Below are positions 61,789 through 64,000 of a DNA stretch of 64,000 nt, in pieces. A program made the position numbers and the translations under genes. Source of the stretch: Nitrospira sp. (GTDB taxonomy: Bacteria; Nitrospirota; Nitrospiria; Nitrospirales; Nitrospiraceae); assembly GCA_022226955.1 (NCBI GenBank), contig CP092079.1:734811-798810 (forward strand). Reading direction: 5' to 3'. The notes beneath the pieces are model-generated. The model saw only the letters and a program-made list of their open reading frames with translations. It had not been told where the DNA came from and did no database searches. Within the stretch, counting starts at the first letter, position 1. Each line of letters starts with the position of its first letter.

Positions 61789-62802
61789 ATGTACACAGGC
61801 ACACATTATCCACTGCCGCAGACCTTGTGCTGGACGCGCCGCCAAATTTATTGGCTCTTCGGGATCGCACTCGTTCCAACACTGCTATACGTCACCACCG
61901 ACTGGAAGGGACTGGGGATTCCTTGGGTTCCCATTGGCCTGATCGGGACTGCCGCGGCATTCATCGCCGGCTTCCGCAACAATGCCACCTACGATCGCGT
62001 GTGGGAAGCGCGAACGATCTACGGGTCCATCGTCAACAACAGCCGGACCTGGGGACTTATGGTGCGCGACCTTATTCACCCGAAGGCTGGCGGTCTGGAT
62101 GGCGATGCCAAAACGGCTCACACGAGGCTGATCTACCGCCATGTCGCCTGGTTGACGGCCTTGCGATACCAACTGCGGCAGCCGCGCGCGTGGGAGTCGA
62201 CCCAGTGGGGAGCCAATCTTGAGTTTCGTAATCGATACTACAAGGTGGAAGAACATGCCGGAGACATTGAGACCGCTCTCGCGAACTGGATTTCGGCCGA
62301 TGAGCTGGCGCGTCTGCGGAACGTCAGCAACCAGGCCGCGCATCTGTTGGTGTTGCAAGGTGAAGACCTCCGCCGGCTTCGGGACCACGGGGCATTCGAA
62401 GCCAATGCGCACGTGGCGCTTGAGCAGGTGCTCGCGTCGCTGTTGAACAATCAAGGCGCCTGCGAGCGCATTAAAAACTTTCCCTATCCGAGGCAGTTCG
62501 CCACGCTCAGTCTGACCTTTGTGCGATTATTTGTGTACGCGTTGCCGTTTGGGCTTATCGGCGAGTTTGCTAAAGTGGGCACGCATGCGGTGTGGCTGAC
62601 AATTCCCTTTTGCATTCTTGTCGGCTGGATCTTCAGCATCTTGGAAGCCATCGGAGAGGTGTCGGAAAATCCCTTTGAAGGAAGCGCCAACGACGTGCCG
62701 ATCACGGCCCTCAGCCGCACCATTGAAATCGACCTCCGCCAAATGCTTGGCGAACGGGATTTGCCGGCCCCGCTGACGCCGGTCAATAATATCCTGATGT
62801 GA
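61789..62802 (+). CDS. Bestrophin-like anion channel
   Basis: A 337-residue member of the bestrophin/UPF0187 family. The N-terminal region (YPLPQTLCWTRRQIYWLF) is followed by helices, FRNNATYDRVWEARTIYGSIVNNSRTWGLMVRD, which is the family signature and lines the pore, YRHVAWLTALRYQLR, and a C-terminal EAIGEVSENPFEGSANDVPITALSRTIEIDLRQMLG. Bestrophins conduct chloride and, in several cases, bicarbonate. Its stop overlaps the start of the next gene, a carbonic anhydrase, which points to bicarbonate as the physiological ion here. The start at 61789 lacks a clear ribosome site. Confidence 0.92.
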   Translation: MYTGTHYPLPQTLCWTRRQIYWLFGIALVPTLLYVTTDWKGLGIPWVPIGLIGTAAAFIAGFRNNATYDRVWEARTIYGSIVNNSRTWGLMVRDLIHPKAGGLDGDAKTAHTRLIYRHVAWLTALRYQLRQPRAWESTQWGANLEFRNRYYKVEEHAGDIETALANWISADELARLRNVSNQAAHLLVLQGEDLRRLRDHGAFEANAHVALEQVLASLLNNQGACERIKNFPYPRQFATLSLTFVRLFVYALPFGLIGEFAKVGTHAVWLTIPFCILVGWIFSILEAIGEVSENPFEGSANDVPITALSRTIEIDLRQMLGERDLPAPLTPVNNILM

Positions 62803-63557
62803 TCATTATGAATGAAGCCGCTACGCATCTTCGCGTCATTCGCCAGCATTACCCCGATGCCCATAGCACCACCGACGCGGTCGATCGCTACCTCGACCTC
62901 TTCCAGCGTCGGTTGGGGCTGCGTCCCTCCGATATTTTGCTTGCGGACAGTATCTGCGCCGACGACATCAATTGCATCGAGTATCCGCAGCGAGCCAGCC
63001 AGATGCCTGGTCCGTTCAAGCTTGGCGGGCTCGACGGATTTCCATTTGCAGGACTGACCGGGATGGGGGCATTCGCTGGGCATGTGCCAGACCGTGGAGC
63101 CGTGTTCATTTATCATGGGCCGCACATCGGGATCACCAAGGCAGGTGTCCTCGGCCAGATCCTGCGCGTTGGGCAGTCGGCGCCCAGCGGCTGCTGCGGG
63201 GCTTGCCGGGCTGCATTGGCCAAACTGCAGGCTGGGACGATCAACCCCGGCGAAGTCGAGGAACTGGACTATCAACAGCAGACTCTTGAGCAGATCGTGC
63301 TCAAGAATGCCGCGCGCATCGTCACCGCACCTCATCCGCTGAAGGAAGCGACCGAGGTGATCGGAGAGGCCATTACCGCGCGCATCGATCTGCTTGTCTC
63401 GCGCACGACCTACAAGGCCAGATACGTTATTTTAGCGGGAGCGATTCTGATCAACGGCGATCATGACATGGGTTCTTTCACGACGCCCAGGCGGCTGATT
63501 GTGAAAGATTTGCAGTCCGGCACGACCGAAGATCTGCTCGCTGCCTACCAGGCCTAA
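62799..63557 (+). CDS. LCIB/C-type beta-carbonic anhydrase-like protein
   Basis: A 252-residue protein similar to the LCIB family of beta-type carbonic anhydrases first known from algae. ADSICADDIN carries a zinc Cys (C53) and Asp (D55), GPHIGI the zinc His (H109), and SGCCGACRAAL the third zinc ligand (C132 or C133); GFPFAGLTGMGAFAGHVPD is another hallmark. These enzymes interconvert CO2 and bicarbonate. The GTG at 62799 overlaps the bestrophin stop (GTGA), so the proteins are co-translated; ATG 62808 is an alternative start. Assignment is by motif recall and should be checked. Confidence 0.85.
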   Translation: MIIMNEAATHLRVIRQHYPDAHSTTDAVDRYLDLFQRRLGLRPSDILLADSICADDINCIEYPQRASQMPGPFKLGGLDGFPFAGLTGMGAFAGHVPDRGAVFIYHGPHIGITKAGVLGQILRVGQSAPSGCCGACRAALAKLQAGTINPGEVEELDYQQQTLEQIVLKNAARIVTAPHPLKEATEVIGEAITARIDLLVSRTTYKARYVILAGAILINGDHDMGSFTTPRRLIVKDLQSGTTEDLLAAYQA

Positions 63558-63769
63558 CAGCGGCCGCGGCATCTTCAGGCCGGCACGTAAGCCATTGTTG
63601 TAGGCTCATTACCGCAGAAGCCATACGACGGGGCTTGCCCCACCGTTCATCCTCATGATTGTGAATCCAGGCAGCTCACCATTGTTCACCGCAAGTGCGA
63701 CGATCTTCGGTGACGGTCGCATCGACATGCATCCGCAGCGCGATAGAGGGACAATTCGTCAGCGCCGTC
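63558..63769. other. Convergent intergenic region
   Basis: 212 bases between two stops. I see no gene and no convincing hairpin terminator. Confidence 0.3.
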
Positions 63770-64000
63770 TCAGGCAAGTCCTGAGGTTGGGCGCAGCGAT
63801 GATGGACGCTTGATCCGTGGATGGGTCAAGGCCCATTCATGCATCGCCTGCAGGATGGGTTCGAGAGAACGCCCCAGCGGGGAGAGGCGATATTCGACAT
63901 GGAGCGGCGTTTCTTCGAAATCATGCCGTTCGACCAGACCGTCGGCCTCCAATTCACGCAGTTGCTTGGCAAGCGTTCGGTGCGTGATGCCGCTCAGATC
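63770..64000 (-). CDS. HxlR-family regulator, 5' end beyond window
   Basis: The last 76 residues of an HxlR-type winged helix regulator. LSGITHRTLAKQLRELEADGLVERHD is the recognition helix, followed by the wing VEYRLSPLGRSLEPILQAMHEWA. The frame is open to the right edge, so the N-terminus, with its usual CP/CxxC sensor residue, is missing. HxlR proteins often control redox or aldehyde detoxification genes. It converges with the carbonic anhydrase operon. Confidence 0.9.
   Translation of the reverse strand, partial: DLSGITHRTLAKQLRELEADGLVERHDFEETPLHVEYRLSPLGRSLEPILQAMHEWALTHPRIKRPSSLRPTSGLA

Noticed and set aside
1-64000. CRISPR arrays, insertion sequences, integrase/att sites
   Set aside because: No regularly spaced direct repeats, transposase or integrase genes, or terminal inverted repeats with target duplications were recognised.

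Overview
The window looks like chromosomal DNA of a Gram-negative, high-GC autotroph. Outer-membrane porins, lipoproteins, periplasmic binding proteins and a LexA-type repressor are all present. The gene mix fits Nitrospira (Nitrospirota): heavy investment in molybdate/oxyanion uptake, which a molybdopterin nitrite oxidoreductase would need, and a carbonic anhydrase/anion channel pair suited to bicarbonate-fixing metabolism. That assignment is inference from gene content; no marker gene in the window proves it.

Layout. 1-9.7 kb: envelope and hypothetical genes (OmpA lipoprotein, TPR protein, a bifunctional PEP mutase/nucleotidyltransferase, a clostripain-type protease, GIY-YIG and GNAT proteins, aldose epimerase, two coupled secreted proteins). 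10-23 kb: a CgeB-like glycosyltransferase, TPR protein, galE, trmL, a J-domain/ERCC4 nuclease fusion, tex, a DUF2024-MarR-secreted globin cluster, and a lipase-like pair. 22.5-25.4 kb: a sigma54 response regulator with its histidine kinase. 25.5-40.2 kb: a large oxyanion transport island with two divergent arms. The minus arm is porin, ModA-like protein and lipoprotein, then an SsuABC-like transporter. The plus arm is an XRE-PBP regulator, a ModA-like lipoprotein, a lipoprotein paralogue, a second porin, ModA, two small envelope proteins, a Mop protein, ModB and ModC. 40.4-47.2 kb: a decayed and an intact S24 (LexA-like) repressor, tRNA-Met, a YciH/SUI1 protein, YaeQ, VF530, YchF and an outer-membrane protein. 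47.6-51.3 kb: a large subtilase with a C-terminal sorting tail beside a CPBP glutamic protease. 51.4-60 kb: mostly single-gene units (desaturase, RNB nuclease, DCC protein, monohaem protein, panE). 60-64 kb: pyruvate kinase divergent from a bestrophin/LCIB-type carbonic anhydrase operon, then a partial HxlR regulator.

The strongest candidates for new biology are: (1) the translationally coupled bestrophin-LCIB carbonic anhydrase pair, a bacterial counterpart of an algal CO2-concentrating partnership; (2) the twin porin/lipoprotein/ModA oxyanion arms around an XRE-PBP regulator; (3) the J-domain/ERCC4 nuclease fusion; (4) the subtilase/CPBP sortase-like pair; (5) an XRE-S24 repressor with a perfect operator lying on its own apparent leaderless promoter.
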